Of a DNA stretch of 64,000 bases, positions 44,881 to 58,653 are shown piece after piece; position 1 is the first letter of the stretch; every line of letters begins with the position of its first letter. The position numbers were made by a program, and so were the translations under genes. The stretch is taken from assembly GCA_020746105.1 (NCBI GenBank), contig CM036617.1, positions 144,068,518 through 144,132,517 of the forward strand, written 5' to 3'. The DNA is from Trogon surrucura (lineage: Eukaryota; Chordata; Aves; Trogoniformes; Trogonidae). The notes beneath the pieces were generated by a model. The model worked only from the letters and a program-made list of their open reading frames with translations. It was not told where the DNA came from and ran no database searches.

Positions 44881-47800
44881 GTAAGGGGTTTACTCTATGT
44901 TAAAACTGATAGAGAAACTGTCTTACTTGGTGATGGTAGTGAAAATGACCATCTTAATATTATTTTCTGAATGCCATGTAATGAGGCAGAAGTTCCACAT
45001 CAAGTTTCTCTTACCAGTCATATTGCAGATCTGACAACTGGTTTGTCGTACACCAAGTTGCATATTATGGGAAAAATCTTTCCTAGTAAACTGATAACTT
45101 GTAAAATGCAAGGTAGTTATGCATGGTTAGAGGGATAACTTATGAAATGAAAACAGTGAGAGAATTGTGCACAGGTAAACAGAGCTGTGTGACTACCTGA
45201 CTCTGCAGCCACCGAACCATCATGGAGCCGAGTTTGGACTGAGGGTCTGCTCTGAATCTGACTGGCAGTTTTAGCTGCAGATGTCATTGCTTTGGGACAG
45301 CTGTTGGGCAGGGGTCTGTACAAGATGGATAGAGAAGCTCATGTTTTGGACTAGTGGAACTGCTTCCCACCCTGTCACTGTCCTAGCTGCACATAATGGC
45401 ACAAAACAAGCCTCTTCTCTGTAATAATTTCACAAGTTCTCTACATTCCAACCAGTGTCATTTTAAGTTTCTGTTGCAGTGAAAAATGGGGAAATGGCCA
45501 CTCTCTGTGGTATCTCTTGTTGCCAGCACGACAGCTACACTGATCAAACTAGCTGTAATTTGCTTTGCAAATTCAGTTCTCCTTCTGGCTGTGTTTTTCT
45601 TGTGTTTTGGAGGTTAAGAGTTTGTGCTGTGAGAAAGCAGTGTAGCAGGATGAGAGTCTTGTGCCCAGAGCCCAACAGAAGCAGGGCAGGCACACTAGTG
45701 CTAAATTCAGACTGTTGTTGCTTTGTATACCTACTCCTCAAAATTCTTATAAGAAGTTCTGCCTTATCTTCCTGTTTTGTTTCTATTTATTTTCTTTTTC
45801 TTCACTTGACAGCCATGTTATGAGACATACCTAAAAATCTGCCAAAATGCAACATACAGTTAGGTACAAAAAGTAACTCTTACTTGTTAATAGGTGGCTT
45901 ATTCTACAACTTCTCCTCTTAGCCTGTCTGCAGTGATGGTTGCAAGACATTCAGATATTCCCTCACAGTGTTTCTAGTTTAGTCAAGTGTCTGAGATGTG
46001 TTATGCATTTTCTTTCCTAGCTAGCCCCTCGTAGAGTGTTTTGATATCCCAGTTTAGTCCTTGTTGCCTGCCTTTCTTTCCTTCTTGCTGCCCAGGTACT
46101 TTTCATTTCAGAAGTGGAGAACAAGCATCCTAAAGGCATGATAACACAAAAACTCAGTACATATTTTGATTTTGTTCATGTTTTAAACTCAGGCTGAGGA
46201 AATGATGGGACAGGAAGTCAAGAATGTGAATTTGGCCTGAGCCTCCAGTTAATGCTTAAATATATTTCCAAGATAGGTTATTGAGGAACGGGTTACTGTT
46301 GCAGAGTGAATCTTTTAAGAAACAAAACAGTCTGTTTGGAGTATAGCACTAGAAAAAAGAGGGAGAATATTGCTAGCTGTTTTCCAAATTTAGTGCTTCA
46401 GTCAGACTTTGCAAATTGTAATGTCCAAGGCTAGGTGTCAGAGGAATACCTTAGTAACGCTCTGTGGTTTTCAGATTCCCATCTTGTTAAACAATGTGTA
46501 CAAGTATAGACAAAGAGTTCCCTATTTTACCACTAGTGGCATAAAGCAGCCGTTAATGTCCTAACAATAGCATTGTCTTCTTCCTTCAAGCAGGTGCATG
46601 TGTGCAACTGCCAAAATTAAAATTGCCTATTCGAGAGACATACAGGTTACATTAATGACTAAGTAGACAGTGCAACTTAATCATTCTACACCTGCATGTT
46701 TAATAACAATGACATGGTTCTGGAATACCTTGATCCCTCCTGCCCGAGTCCAGTGGATTCCTGTCATTTTTGTAGAGTTTGTTTGGGGTTTTTGTCATGC
46801 TACAGTAAGACATTTCAAGAAGTACAAGTCCTTCCTGACTGCTCTGCCTCGATGGGTGAATATATTCACTGGAATATTTGATAAAGACAGGGCCTGTTCT
46901 CCATCCTTTGCTCATTCAGTTCCATTGCCTGAGCTTTCCTTGGTCTTTTTTTGGAGGGTGAATGTGGTGAGTGATACCTGGGAGACTCCGGCTTTGTGTC
47001 AATGGATGGAAGGAAACTTTACTCCAAGGTGGGAATGCACAGCGAGAAAGATTTTTATTTTTTTTTAAAGCACGCCTCAAACCTCACACTTCGAAGAAAA
47101 GCTGCAGCAGCCTGTAGCTTCTACTGATAACTGTGTAACCCCGAGGCACAGAATATGCACCTCTTGAGCAGATGCACCTTCTCAGTGAATGCCTGCAGGA
47201 TAGGGTTTCCAGTTCAATGACAGTATGGGCTTTACCTTAATGTGAACATCACAGGGATTTCTAAGAAATCATTGTGTTGCTAGCAGCAATATGGGTTGTG
47301 ATTCAGCTTTTAATGGAGATGAAGTTTTATTCAGCTGGCAATAGGATTGTTTGTATAATGATTAATGAATGGATCGAGATATAGTCACTGCAGTTACAAA
47401 AGAAATGATAGCTCATGTGGAGGTGACCAAGTCAGCTTTGAACTGTGTAGCTGAAGTAACAGTAGCAGTCAGCAAATTTTGCTTGAAAAGAAGAAATACT
47501 CAGAAGATAAATGACAGCAGCAGCAGTTGTTAATCTTCATATTCTATGAGTGCTTCTCAGCAGCTCTTTAAGCTCATTTACATGCAGCATGGCTATGTTC
47601 TCTAGGTACTTGCCAGTAGTAGCTTGCAGTGTAATTAAATTTAGATAGGTAATTGATGCTTGCATGGTGTATGAAAAAAACCTGCTAGCTGGTACTGCTC
47701 AGTAATGAGCTGTGGTTCTTTGGGGGTGCTGGTGGCACTAGGCAGGTGCAGGGACTCCTTGAGAAACATTTTTCATGAGCCATTCTGGCTGTTGGAGGGT

Positions 47801-50800
47801 TTTGTGTTTTGCCTTTCACTGGGTTGTTTTGCAGGCCCAGGTTAGAAAGCAAATGGATGACTGTGCCTGCTCAACCAAGGGGCAGTGACATCTGGCAGAG
47901 AAGAAAAAATCAGGGTCAAGAGGAGGAAGTAGAAGCAATGGGACACAAGAAGCCTTTAAACAACCACTGATAATGAAGGAGCTACAGTGGAACTACTACA
48001 CTGATATTATCCACTGCTGTTTGTTTGCTGTGTAAACAAGGCATGATGATGAGGACCATAACAGCTGAAGTATTTAAACCGTGACTTGGAAATCAGTGGT
48101 ACGGGAGTGGTTTTGCAACTGCCTTCAGCTGATCTGGGACAGTTATTCTCTTCCTCTTCCACCTCCAGCCATACATTCCTTTTGCTATGCTGGCAGTAGT
48201 CCTCACATGCTGCTTGGTGAGTTGTGAAAAACAGCTGTAAAAAGGAAAAAAAGCGCCATCAGGAAAGAGCAGCTGGGATGAAGAGATTAAGAAAGGGTGG
48301 AGAATGCCTGTTTGATGGCAACACTAATCTAAATTGGTTTAATGTGGCCGTGACAACACTCTCAAGAACATTGGAAAAACCCTTCTAAACATATTCCTTA
48401 AGGTAAAGAAGACCATTAACAGAGATTTAAGAAAACTGTGCCTGCGCGATGCAGGGAGATTGACTGGCAGCTGATGAGCTATTGGCCCTGGTGCATTATT
48501 CACTCCAACTTCATTGGCACTGGGATTTTAGTTGTCCTTTTGGTGGCATAAGACAGTACAAGGGGGCAAAAGGCAAGCCAGCAGTATGTCACCTGAGAAG
48601 CTAGCTAGCTAGATGTTAAATTTGTGCTTATTTATACTACTTATAAAGTTGCATTGTCAACTGAAAGAGCATGTGCCATTCTCCATGTATCACAGGCTTG
48701 AGGAACACCCCTTCCCTAAACATCCATTCAGTGTTTTAATCTGTCCTATCTGTTTGACCCGCAGAATGAATCTCAGTTCAAACTGTTCTTAGGTCTTTCA
48801 CTTTCAATTTATTAAGCAGTTTGTTTTATTTTGATGGACTTGCACCATCTGTAGATCCTCATAGAGGTAATTTTCATCCAACCAATATCTACTAGGAATA
48901 GCTACTGTAATGCAAAGGAAAAATAAGCAGCTGAAGGAATGTCAATACTTAAATGTTCCAGGGGATGCTTTGAATTCATAGGAAACTGGTTGTTTGCCTT
49001 TTTTTCCCCCTAGCTTTTGTTTTACTATTCTCTTCACTGTTTGAAAGAAAAGGTCATGTTTTAATGGAACCAACAGACAGAACACAATATACGATCATGG
49101 TAGTATCATACAGGCTAGTAATCCAGGTAGATTTCTTTTGAAAATAATTTGATGGAAGAAGTACTTTTCTGTTACTTGGTTTTGAGCCTTATTTTCCCTT
49201 TTTGCTACTTCCTATAGTCTTTTCCTTTTCATTCAGGAAAAACAGGCATTTGAGGTGAGCACAGAAACACCCATCCACGAGGATGGCTTGTTGAAATACT
49301 TGTTTCTGAGGCTGACTGTGAGGAATCCTTCATACCTCCTCACATTCCATACCACTGGTGAAAATTTCCATACAAAAAGCAGAGTTACCTGAAAGTCACA
49401 TTGGACCTGGCCAAATCTCTGGAACATAAGGGCAGTAATGTGTCTGAGATGGCATTCTGTGATCACCTGATTGTCATCATGCCAGTAGGGTGAAAGGAGA
49501 GTTTGGATGATTTTCCTGATATTGATAGAGTTTATCTCATCTCTCCATACTGCTTATGGACATCTTGTTCCTGTATGGAGTCTGGGGCATGGTTCTTCAT
49601 TGCATTTTTCACACCTGGGTGCTTAATGCCAACCAAAGAGAAGGAAGATATTATGTGAAATATGTTAGAGGTTTTAGCATTGGAACATTCTACTTGAGGT
49701 GTCCAAGTTCTATGCTGATGGGCATAAGCACAAAATGCTAAATTAAATTAATCTGATTTTGTATGGAGAGGGTTTACTAGATTTGCTTTAGGGCTAGTGG
49801 TATGTAAGCAAGGCAAAAGTCAGTGTGCTGAGTATATTTACTAACAGTGGAATAAAAAGTGACATACTACCTTAATAGATAATGTAGATATATTTTCATG
49901 CATTCATTAGAGCTGACATGAGACCATCACAGGCAATGAGCACTGGTGTTTACTGAAGGCAACTTGTACAAAACAGTGCAGTCTAGATAGCTGCTGGTAA
50001 AGGTTTATAAGCAAACGATTTATGCTATTTTATGTGGATAGACTTTTTCATGTTTTCAGAATCCAGCCAAAGTATTTCATGGTGGGATTTGACTCCCCAT
50101 CAAGCTCCTGCAGCTTTTCAGGTTGCTCTGCATCTGCTTAACTATGATGGTTATCCACACGTACAACCATAAACTCCGGCATATGAGAAATTATTTGATT
50201 TAGCGTGGCTTGAAACAGAAAAGGGCTAATGTTAAAGACACTTCTGTTTCCTTTGGCTGCTAACAAGGGTGTGTGGACAGTTCAGCTGATGAATGCTTCT
50301 TTGGTTAGGAGCTCAGGTCTTCATTCTGTAGTTTTCTTTCAGTGTTTTTTGTCAGGGGACTGAAAAAAAGTTTTATAGACTTCACAGCAGTCACAAACTG
50401 GGAAATAAGAAACATTTTTCCTAATTGAAGCTGTAGAGAAAAATAAAGTAGGCTTAAGGGAGTACACAATGTGGAAGCTGTGTTCATAGGTTTTTTGAAT
50501 AGCTGTAGCCTTAGTTTTGTGTTTGCTTTTAGAGACAATATCCTCAGTGTTGTGAACTCATCAGTAAAAATTTTATGTGTTGGCTTAGGGGGAAATGCAA
50601 CTTTCCTTGATTCATTTAATTCTGTTAATAAGGCAATTCAGTTAATAAGGTGAAGAAATCCAACAGGTTCGTTTCTGCAGTGCCGAAATATTATTTCTTG
50701 GTTTTTTCGTTGCTCTGGAACACTACTACCTATGAAGTTGTCAAAACCCCCCTTTTTTTCAACACTTTAGTCTGTCCCAGATATCTCCTAACTGTGCACT

Positions 50801-51197
50801 GTTACCAGTCCTTCTCTAATACACATAAAGATGGTTCTAAATTCTTATGTCTCTTGCCCAGTGCTGAAAACAAAGTTAGGCAAGATGTTCAGCTCATGTA
50901 AGCCATTGTATTATTACTGGGGTAAGTCATAGTTTGCCAATTCATGTAGCCTGAAAATGTGGCTTGATGATTTCTGCATGGGCTGTAACTTAAGCAAATA
51001 CCTTCAATCACTTTCCACTGTGGATTTTGTTAGTTTTAAAAGTGTATTTTAAAAGAGGTTAGCGAGTGCAGGGGACATTATATTCATCAGATGATGGTTC
51101 TCAAAAACCCAATGGAATTCTAAAGAAAATGAGAGTGGAAACATTTATCTGCATTTCAGATCTCTTTATCTAAAGAGGTTTTCTCTGTCTTCCTCAG
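44881..51197 (+). other. VWF: Intron 37
   Basis: 6.3 kb. No retroposon is recognised, which stands out for its size. Features seen are a CTAG repeat (48599-48611), and a balanced-composition stretch at about 48310-48570 that might be a conserved non-coding element (see findings). All open frames here look random. Confidence 0.78.
48599..48611. repeat. (CTAG)n microrepeat
   Basis: A CTAG core repeated three times (GCTAGCTAGCTAGATG), self-complementary. Confidence 0.75.
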
Positions 51198-51403
51198 CAA
51201 TGAAATGTCCCACATATTTGACATATGATCACTGCCACAAAGCCTGCGTAAAGCACTGTGAGAATAGTACCAAAATCAGTGTCTGCAAGGATTATCCCAC
51301 AGAAGGCTGCTTCTGTCCAGATGGACAGGTGATGTTTAATGACAGCTGTGTTGATGAAGAAGTCTGCACACAGTGTGTCAGCAAGGATGGCACACACCAT
51401 CAG
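51198..51403 (+). CDS. VWF: VWF exon 38: TIL-4 module and start of the C-module region
   Basis: Completes a Pro codon, then reads M-K-C-P-T-Y-L-T-Y-D-H-C, EGCFCPDGQVMFNDSC and EEVCTQCVSKDGTHHQ. It matches human MSCPPSLVYNHC...EGCFCPPDKVMLEGSC...EACTQCIGEDGVQHQ. GCFCPDG is the typical TIL/E signature. N-S-T and N-D-S sequons are present. 206 bases, ends phase 0 with donor GTAACT. Confidence 0.97.
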
Positions 51404-54400
51404 GTAACTATAACCTTAGCAGCTTACCTTTGTGACTGGGGTTTTTACTTTTGCAAGTAAATCTGTCTTATAAGTCTAACTATTTTTCCCTTTGGATACT
51501 TTATTTCCTAGCTCAGTTCCTCATAACCATCCGGCTGTCAGCCCCATGTAGCTCCCCTAGTGTGAAATTGGCTGGGACGGATATAAAATTCACAGCTGGG
51601 ACTGTACAGACCCGGAAATGCATGACAAATCTGTGTGGAGGGAGGTCTAGAGGGAAGAGAGAAAGGGTGGCATAAGTCACCATTTACCAACATAAACACC
51701 TCCCTTTAGTAGGCTTTTAGCAGTAATGACAATTTAATCAGAAATCTGGAACTCTTAGTTCAAATGTTTTGTATTGTCTTTGCAAAGCTTACTGAAATAT
51801 TTTCAGTAGTCAGTGGGGAAAATTTGGGACCAAGACAACCTTGTGTCAAGTTGTATTAGTCTGCATCCATTTCTTGAACTAGAATTGTTTCTTTGATGAA
51901 ATTCATAATTTGATTTTTCTGAAAATCCACTTTCCTCAGCTAGGTCAGACCTTTCTGTGGCAGAATGGGATTGGGAAGAGCTATGGGTGTTGGGTGCCAG
52001 ACTGCAGTGAGAGATGTTTGTTTTCCCTTTCAGCGTCACACAGCAGGTGTACAAGCTCATCCCTGTGTCCCCTGTTCCATGTGACTAGGGTTGTTCCTCT
52101 TTACCTCCAGCTCGGAAAGTTTCAGTTTTCACCAAAGTCAGTCAGCCCTTCTAAATCTTCAGTTCAGTTATGTGACTTTAAGATGAAGGGACTTAAATTT
52201 CAGTATTTTATTTGCTTTAGATTCTTAACAAGATTTTTGGGTGATCTTCTCACCAAATGTGTTGGATTGAGCTAAAACAGAACTAATTTTGTTCAGTGAT
52301 TTTAATTTTCAGCTCAGTCTCTTCTAAGAGAGTTCATTTTCTGAAGTTAGCAGCATGTTTTTGGAGACTGTGTCTGCTACTAGAAGTCATAAAGCCTGAT
52401 GTTTATAGTTATTACCGGGGACTGGTATGCAGAAAGACTTTTGCTTATACTTGCTCCTGTAGTGACCACGGTCACTGCTAAATGTGCCTCGTGTTGGGTG
52501 TGCCAAAAAGCAAAAGTCTTGCAAAGAAGTAAAAAAGTTGCACCTTCAGGAAGGAGTGGACAGAACAGGTGGACCCAAAAATGACCAACAGTGTGTTGCA
52601 TTGTATTCAGTATAAACCTGAGGGATCAGAGGGGTTAAGCCCTCTTCTCTAATGGCCAGAGCCCGAGGTTTTCTTTTCCGATTTCTAAGTGTCTGCATGA
52701 TCCCCTTTTCCCCTCCCCTTTGGGGAGAGAGGGGTTAACAGAGAGCATTTGTCATTCATTTGATGGCTGGCTCAGCCCTAACCCTTGACACCAAACCTGC
52801 TGTCAAAGACATAATCTTTTTTGTAACACAGTTATTCTATAAATAACAGAAGTTTATTTTTTAAGTAAACAGGTAGATTAAAAAAGGGAAATGAATGCAT
52901 CTTCTCTGAATAGCTTCATTTTACCCATGCAAATTTAGATAGTGTGTTAAAAATTTAGACGTGTTAGAAGCATTTACCATTAAACTGAAACGAAGCTAAG
53001 ACTATTTGTGGCTGAGACATCTCTTTTAAATGTTTTTTACATTGATTAGCGTATGACAAAAGCATCAAACCTAAAAGCGAACACCTTTCTCTAGGTGATA
53101 GGGTTCCAGCAAGCAATGAGCTTGACTCAGTGAGGCAGATGTTCCAGGTGTTGCTTTGCCAACACAAGAACCGATGGCGGGTCTGCCCCGGGTGCCCTGC
53201 GTGTGTCCGTCCAACCTGCCCTTCCACAGGACAGGCCCACACCAGTCTAAAGATCCCACTTTGCTGTGGCTTGTGCCTTAGTGCCACCTCCTGGGACTAT
53301 CACAGCACAGTGCACTGAGAAAATGTTCACTAAATATAGTTTTGAGTGTTTACCACGGCTGGCCAAGGAGCTAAAGGGCATTCCATCCCCTTCTCGGGCA
53401 TATGCACCCTATGGATTTTGACAGTAAGGAGGAAGGCGTAGGGGAAAGTGTGTTCTTTCATTCCACAACTTCATTATCCAAACAACCTTTTTCAAAACAA
53501 AAGGTTAGACTTTTTTGAAGGATTTAGCACATGGACCTTGTACTAGCTTTTATTTTAAGGTTACGGTATCTCTATTTGTATGGCCATGTTTAGCATCCTG
53601 TTTTGGAACTTTGTTTTGAATACTTGATCACTGGATTTATATAATGCTTATAGAATTGGTAAAATGAAAGGAAAAAAAGCCCTCAGTAATTTTTGTAATA
53701 AAAGAAATGGAAAAAAAAAATCTTATTATTTCTCTCAAAGTAAAAAAATATCTTACAACGTATATAATCACTGCCCATAACACAGATCAGTTGTGTACAA
53801 CCCTTGGTGACCCTGACAACTCTAGTTACTATATTAGATACTCCATGAAATGGTTATTGCAAATGTAGATTAAAAAATATGAAATGTGTCACATAAATTC
53901 CTGAATTCTCAGGCAATGCAGTGTATTTTCCATTTAACTAATTGTTTCAAGCCCTCATGGGGAAAAGCTCAACACACATCTTGGGAATAACATGTGCGGT
54001 GATGACTACTTGTTTCTGCAAAAGTTCTGAAATTCATGAGTTGTCACATGCCCCTTTAATGGGGTTTTAACTCTGAAAACCTCCTGTCTGTACCCCAACA
54101 GTAAGGCTTAGATGCAGCTGCTGTGTGAATGGGGAGGTGGAGGGCAGGGAAGGATCAGCTCGCACAGCCGTTTCGCATCTCCACCATCACAGGATTAGCT
54201 GTGTGAGCAGTACAACAGGCAGTGCAACTGGTGGTGGGTTATGATTTCCTTAACCCCCTTCTTTCCTTCTGGTGTTCGTTCCTCTCTTCCTTTCTACCCC
54301 AGGTTGTGCTTGGGCTTATGGGATTCTCAGTGCCAATGCCTGCACAGAGCTCTACTTATACCATGCTATCTCTTGTCATTTATTCTGGTATTAGAAAGAG

Positions 54401-55729
54401 ACTCCTACTTACGCTGAAGAAAACCTGTGCAAAAATTGAGGCTGCTGAAACTGTTTGAGCAAGTGTTGTGATTCTCTTTATGTGTGTCTTGAAATATCTA
54501 CGTGCTTTTCACATCACCACCTGCAAATGAAGGCATTCTCTATGAGCTGCCTTCTCAGGTCTTTTTAACCGCGAGGCCATTGAATACTCTGGCAGAGGGC
54601 TCCAAGTTGTTTTTCTAAGCCCTGAGATAATGTTCTTTACTAGCAATACACCAATGAAAGCTTTCGTTGACTAAAATAGATTTCCTATGGATTAACTGAC
54701 CCTATGTGATTTGGTTCCTAAGCTTTGTTAAACCTCTAGTTGGCTTGTTCTAGCATGCCTGGTGTGTTATCCTTGCCATGCTCTTAACCTTTGAAAGGAA
54801 ACTGTCTTCTCAGACTCCTGTGATGGATTAAAATACATAGATATCTCTGAGTACAGGTGGCAGTATGCTCAGATATTTCCTTCCTTTCTTCTTATTGCTA
54901 AAGGTCTCAGAAGACTGTTATTTTCAAACTGCACTCCAGAGTTTTCTGGACGACACCTTTTCCCTTTGTGGCATCCTAACCTGTTCTGTGTTCTCACCCA
55001 GAACTTGAATCAATTGTGCGAATAAGCATTATTGCCCCCTAGTGCATCTTTTCACTCTTACTTCCCTGTTCACATAGGTGTTAAATGTGGATAGTTCTTT
55101 GTAGGCAACTACATCTTTAACATGGATGTTTTCCCCTTCATGAGGAGGAGCAGTGGCTGTCAGTTTCAGAATGTGCTTATTACTTCCAGGTAACCGCCAC
55201 ACTGATGATTTCAGATTTGGGGTTACTGTAGTGCTTTTACAGTCTTCAGTCCACTGGGAAATTAACTGATGGCACCCCATGTATTCTGAATAAAAAAGAG
55301 GCACTGCTTATTTCTCTGTATTTAAATACTGCTAATTTGGGAAAGCAGCCACTGCTGTGTATTTCCCAAAATAATATTGTTTCCTCTATTACCACTGAGT
55401 GGTATGTAGTTGGAGGAGTCCACTGTTACTCACAAAAGCCTGCAATTGCATTTATAACATCTGAGCATTTTTTGTGCTTAAAACAATAGCAATTCCTCAA
55501 CCTATTTATGCATTCTTTAGGTCTTTTGCTAAATCAGTACGGCATTAATTTCAGAATTGGTTGTCTCCTTAGGTCCTTACTGTTAGCAGCGCAGCCAACC
55601 AATCCTGCCAAGTCTTCTGCTTTTCCAGATTAATGTTATTTACCCTCACCCACTCCCATTGCTGACATACGAGTAACCAGAATATTTGATTTGTTTCTGA
55701 CAATCTGCTTATTTCTTTATTTCATGCAG
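51404..55729 (+). other. VWF: Intron 38
   Basis: 4.3 kb. It includes a small C-rich/G-rich inverted block at about 52710-52734 (CCCCTCCCC then GGGGAGAGAGGGG). No retroposon or gene is recognised. Confidence 0.8.
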
Positions 55730-55832
55730 CACATGGAAACGTGGATTCCCGCCAATGAGCCTTGCAACATCTGCACGTGTCTTGATAACAAGAAAATAAA
55801 CTGCACGGTCCGACCTTGCCCTACTGCCAAAC
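55730..55832 (+). CDS. VWF: VWF exon 39: first C-type (VWC-like) module
   Basis: Reads [17 protein letters not shown], then [15 protein letters not shown] plus one base (donor GTAAAT). It aligns with human FLEAWVPDHQPCQICTC...VNCTTQPCPTAK. The N-C-T sequon is shared with human. CxxCxC and the following PCP form the common VWC pattern. 103 bases. Confidence 0.96.
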
Positions 55833-55941
55833 GTAAATTGGTTTAGCTCTAAGTATCATTGCACTTGAATTGATGTTTTTGTTACCTAGTTTTCTATTTC
55901 TAATCCAAAATTGTTTTATGGATGTTTTCTCCTCACTCCAG

Positions 55942-56016
55942 CTGCTCAGTGTGGTCCCTGTGAAGTCCCTCGTCTGCGCAGGGACCCTGGCCAGTGCTGC
56001 CCCAAGTACGAGTGTG
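55942..56016 (+). CDS. VWF: VWF exon 40: C-type module
   Basis: Completes a Pro codon, then A-Q-C-G-P-C-E-V-P-R-L-R-R-D and GQCCPKYEC plus one base (donor GTAGGT). It matches human [22 protein letters not shown]. CCPxYEC is the diagnostic end of a VWC module. Only 75 bases long, separated from exon 39 by a 109-base intron, the shortest in the window. Confidence 0.96.
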
Positions 56017-56538
56017 GTAGGTTCTCTCATAAACTATCAGAATCTTCTTGGTCCATATTTTGCCAGATACTTCAAAGGCATGTAATCCCTTTTATAATTT
56101 AATGCAATGCTTGATTTTTTTTAAACCACTGAATGACTGTACCATCATCTGTGTGGAAAAGTAACTTCTGAGGACATGAGTCTCCATTCAATTCCAAGTT
56201 GACTTTATCCCTCTTTCTGTAAGAAATGAGGAAGGGAATGGAACAATTTCTGTATAAATGACATTAGAATGGTCTTTTTTTTAAGTATCTATTTTTGCGT
56301 GGTCTATATTTGCACATTAAACATGACATTAGAACCTTAATCCTCATAACCCAAGCTTCAACTGTTCCCTAAGCTATTTTGAAAACAAACTCTGACCTCC
56401 TGAGTGCTCACTTAGTAGTTTAAGATAGCAACTGAATGCAGGGAAAAAAAAGTTTAATGGGAAAGTGCACATGTGTGTCTTTTCTTGAGCACTAAATAGT
56501 CGAGCATGGTCTTAAACACTCTCTCGATTTCTCCTTAG
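56017..56538 (+). other. VWF: Intron 40
   Basis: 522 bases; nothing recognised. Confidence 0.85.
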
Positions 56539-56643
56539 TCTGTGATCTGGTTTCCTGTGATTTGCCTCCTGTCCCTGTCTGTGAGTTTGGCCTGCAGCTT
56601 GCTCTGACCAACCCTGGAGAATGCAGACCAAATTACACGTGTG
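56539..56643 (+). CDS. VWF: VWF exon 41: C-type module
   Basis: Completes a Val codon, then [19 protein letters not shown] and [11 protein letters not shown] plus one base (donor GTAAGC). It matches human [19 protein letters not shown]...[11 protein letters not shown]. The N-Y-T sequon is the equivalent of the human site N2290. 105 bases. Confidence 0.97.
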
Positions 56644-57128
56644 GTAAGCTGTTTTTTTTTTAGCAGAGACTGACACTAGAACGTTGCATTTGAGCAACAC
56701 TGACAACTTCCTTTAGACATTATTTTTTCCCTCTGAAGGGTTTAATCTTGGAGCCAACAGAGATGTAATGATTTCACAGATTTGGAAGAAGGATATTGTT
56801 TGCACTTTCTGAGTAACTTTTGAGCTAAAGAAAAGAGAAATACTACTCTTGGATGTGTGTGCTCTGACCCTTATGCTTATTTTATAAATCTTTTTGATTG
56901 TATATGAGACAATTTTTTGGCAGAGTAGGAACTTTTCTTGAACCTGCATCACAATATTTGACCTGGGTCTTTTATATCTGCATTACTTCTTAGTCTTTAA
57001 GTAGATTTATAACAGTTTGCAGTAGCACTTAGTCCCTTGCTGCCAGAGAACTGTCTTGTTCACTCACAGCACTCTGAAATGCAGTGTGCATGACATGGTA
57101 CCTACTTTTTTTTTTTTTTTTTGGCTAG
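56644..57128 (+). other. VWF: Intron 41
   Basis: 485 bases ending in a run of about 18 T (57105-57122) directly before TTGGCTAG, an unusually pure pyrimidine tract. Confidence 0.88.
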
Positions 57129-57334
57129 CGTGTAACAGAGAAGCGTGCAGCTTAGTTCAGAGACCCTCCTGCCCACCGCATCGAGAGCTGACTGTTAAGA
57201 AGACCGAGTGCTGTGACAAATACGAGTGTACCTGCAGCTGCACGAACTCAACAGTGAGCTGCCTTCCAGGATATCTCTCCAGAACTCTCACCAATGACTG
57301 CGGCTGCGTATCTACTACCTGCATTCCAGGCAGG
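57129..57334 (+). CDS. VWF: VWF exon 42: C-type module region
   Basis: Completes an Ala codon, then [50 protein letters not shown] and [12 protein letters not shown], phase 0 at donor GTAAGG. It matches human CRKEECKRV...[21 protein letters not shown]...[23 protein letters not shown]. The N-S-T sequon is shared. 206 bases. Confidence 0.97.
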
Positions 57335-58653
57335 GTAAGGCAAATTTCCTGTGTCATTTCTCACAAGGGGAAATCTGTGTCATTTCAGCAGCTAAGAGCA
57401 TCTTTTATACATGGAGTGATAGCACTAAAGCATGCAGGTAGCTAGGTGTTAACCAATTCTCAACAAAACTATGGGATAATAATCCCAGGGTAATTTAAAT
57501 TTACATATGTTTGAGATAAATACACTGCCGCTTGTTTTATGACAGTTATTTATTTTGATATAACCAACCTATATTTTTGTGACTTTGAGATAATCAGTTT
57601 TTGCACACACACTATATACACACATATAAAAACTAAAACCATTTGAAACTTCAAAGTCATTCAAGCTTGAGGAATTTTAGAGGTAATTTTTAGTTTGTTC
57701 CCAGATAAGAGGTACGTGCTTTTGGATAAGTACAGTTGGTATGTATTCTTTCAATCCTGTACTAACTTTGTTGAAATATTTGGGACACCTTAATCCTAAC
57801 CTCCTTGTGCAGTTTGATTACCTTTGCCTCTGCCTGAGGACACATTGTACCTTATATGAACTGTATCTCCACTTTTAAGTTTTTGCCAAATTAATACCTG
57901 ACTCAGTTAAAGCTTCACCAGGATGTATTTTTTCCTTGTTTTAGTAACCTTTCATTAAGTTGTTGTATTATGTTAACCTTTAAGGTAAGATTGCTTAGAG
58001 GAGAGGTTGCAGAGTAATGTAATGTTTTCATTGAAGCAGCCTTACCTAACAGCTTCACATAGGGTTACACTGTCTTGCAGCTCACAAGATCTGGCCTTTA
58101 TTTTCTGTTGCTAAGTGGTTCATGACCTTGCATAAGTAATTTCATGTCTCTGTGTCTTACTTTCTATATCTATAGAAATAAATTACGTTCAAGTCTTTAA
58201 TAACTTATTGTGAAGTTTACTAATAGTAAGTGCAATATAAGAGATGACGCTACTTTTGTGGTGGCTCTGGTGGCCTAGGGATATGAGAGAATGAATGCTT
58301 GTAGCTCAAAGTAGGATCTATTTAAATCAGCTGATTTAGTTGGAGGAAGTTTTGTGCCCATGGCTCCTTCTACAGAACTCGCTGTTTATTACCTCTAAAT
58401 ATCTGAGTCAGACCCTGGGCAATTCCACCAACAGCAGATAAAACTCTCCAATTTATTCTTTATGAAACAGCAGTTTTAGTTGCACTTACTTTTCTTTCCT
58501 CAGCTGAGTGGCCACAATTTTAAGATCTGTAGCACTTCTATTGGGTTCAAAATATTTTTATTTATTTAATTGATGGTAGGTGTCACTTCTTATAAAGCAG
58601 CCTTTTGGAGCCAGCGATGTGCCCTTACATGTATTAATTGTTGCACTGAATAG
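57335..58653 (+). other. VWF: Intron 42
   Basis: 1.3 kb with a short CA/TA repeat (57604-57628). Nothing else is recognised. The acceptor TGAATAG has a poor pyrimidine tract. Confidence 0.83.

Noticed and set aside
52620-52800. Possible LTR of an endogenous retrovirus in intron 38
   Set aside because: C/G-rich blocks looked LTR-like, but no TG...CA ends, primer-binding site or target duplication could be found.
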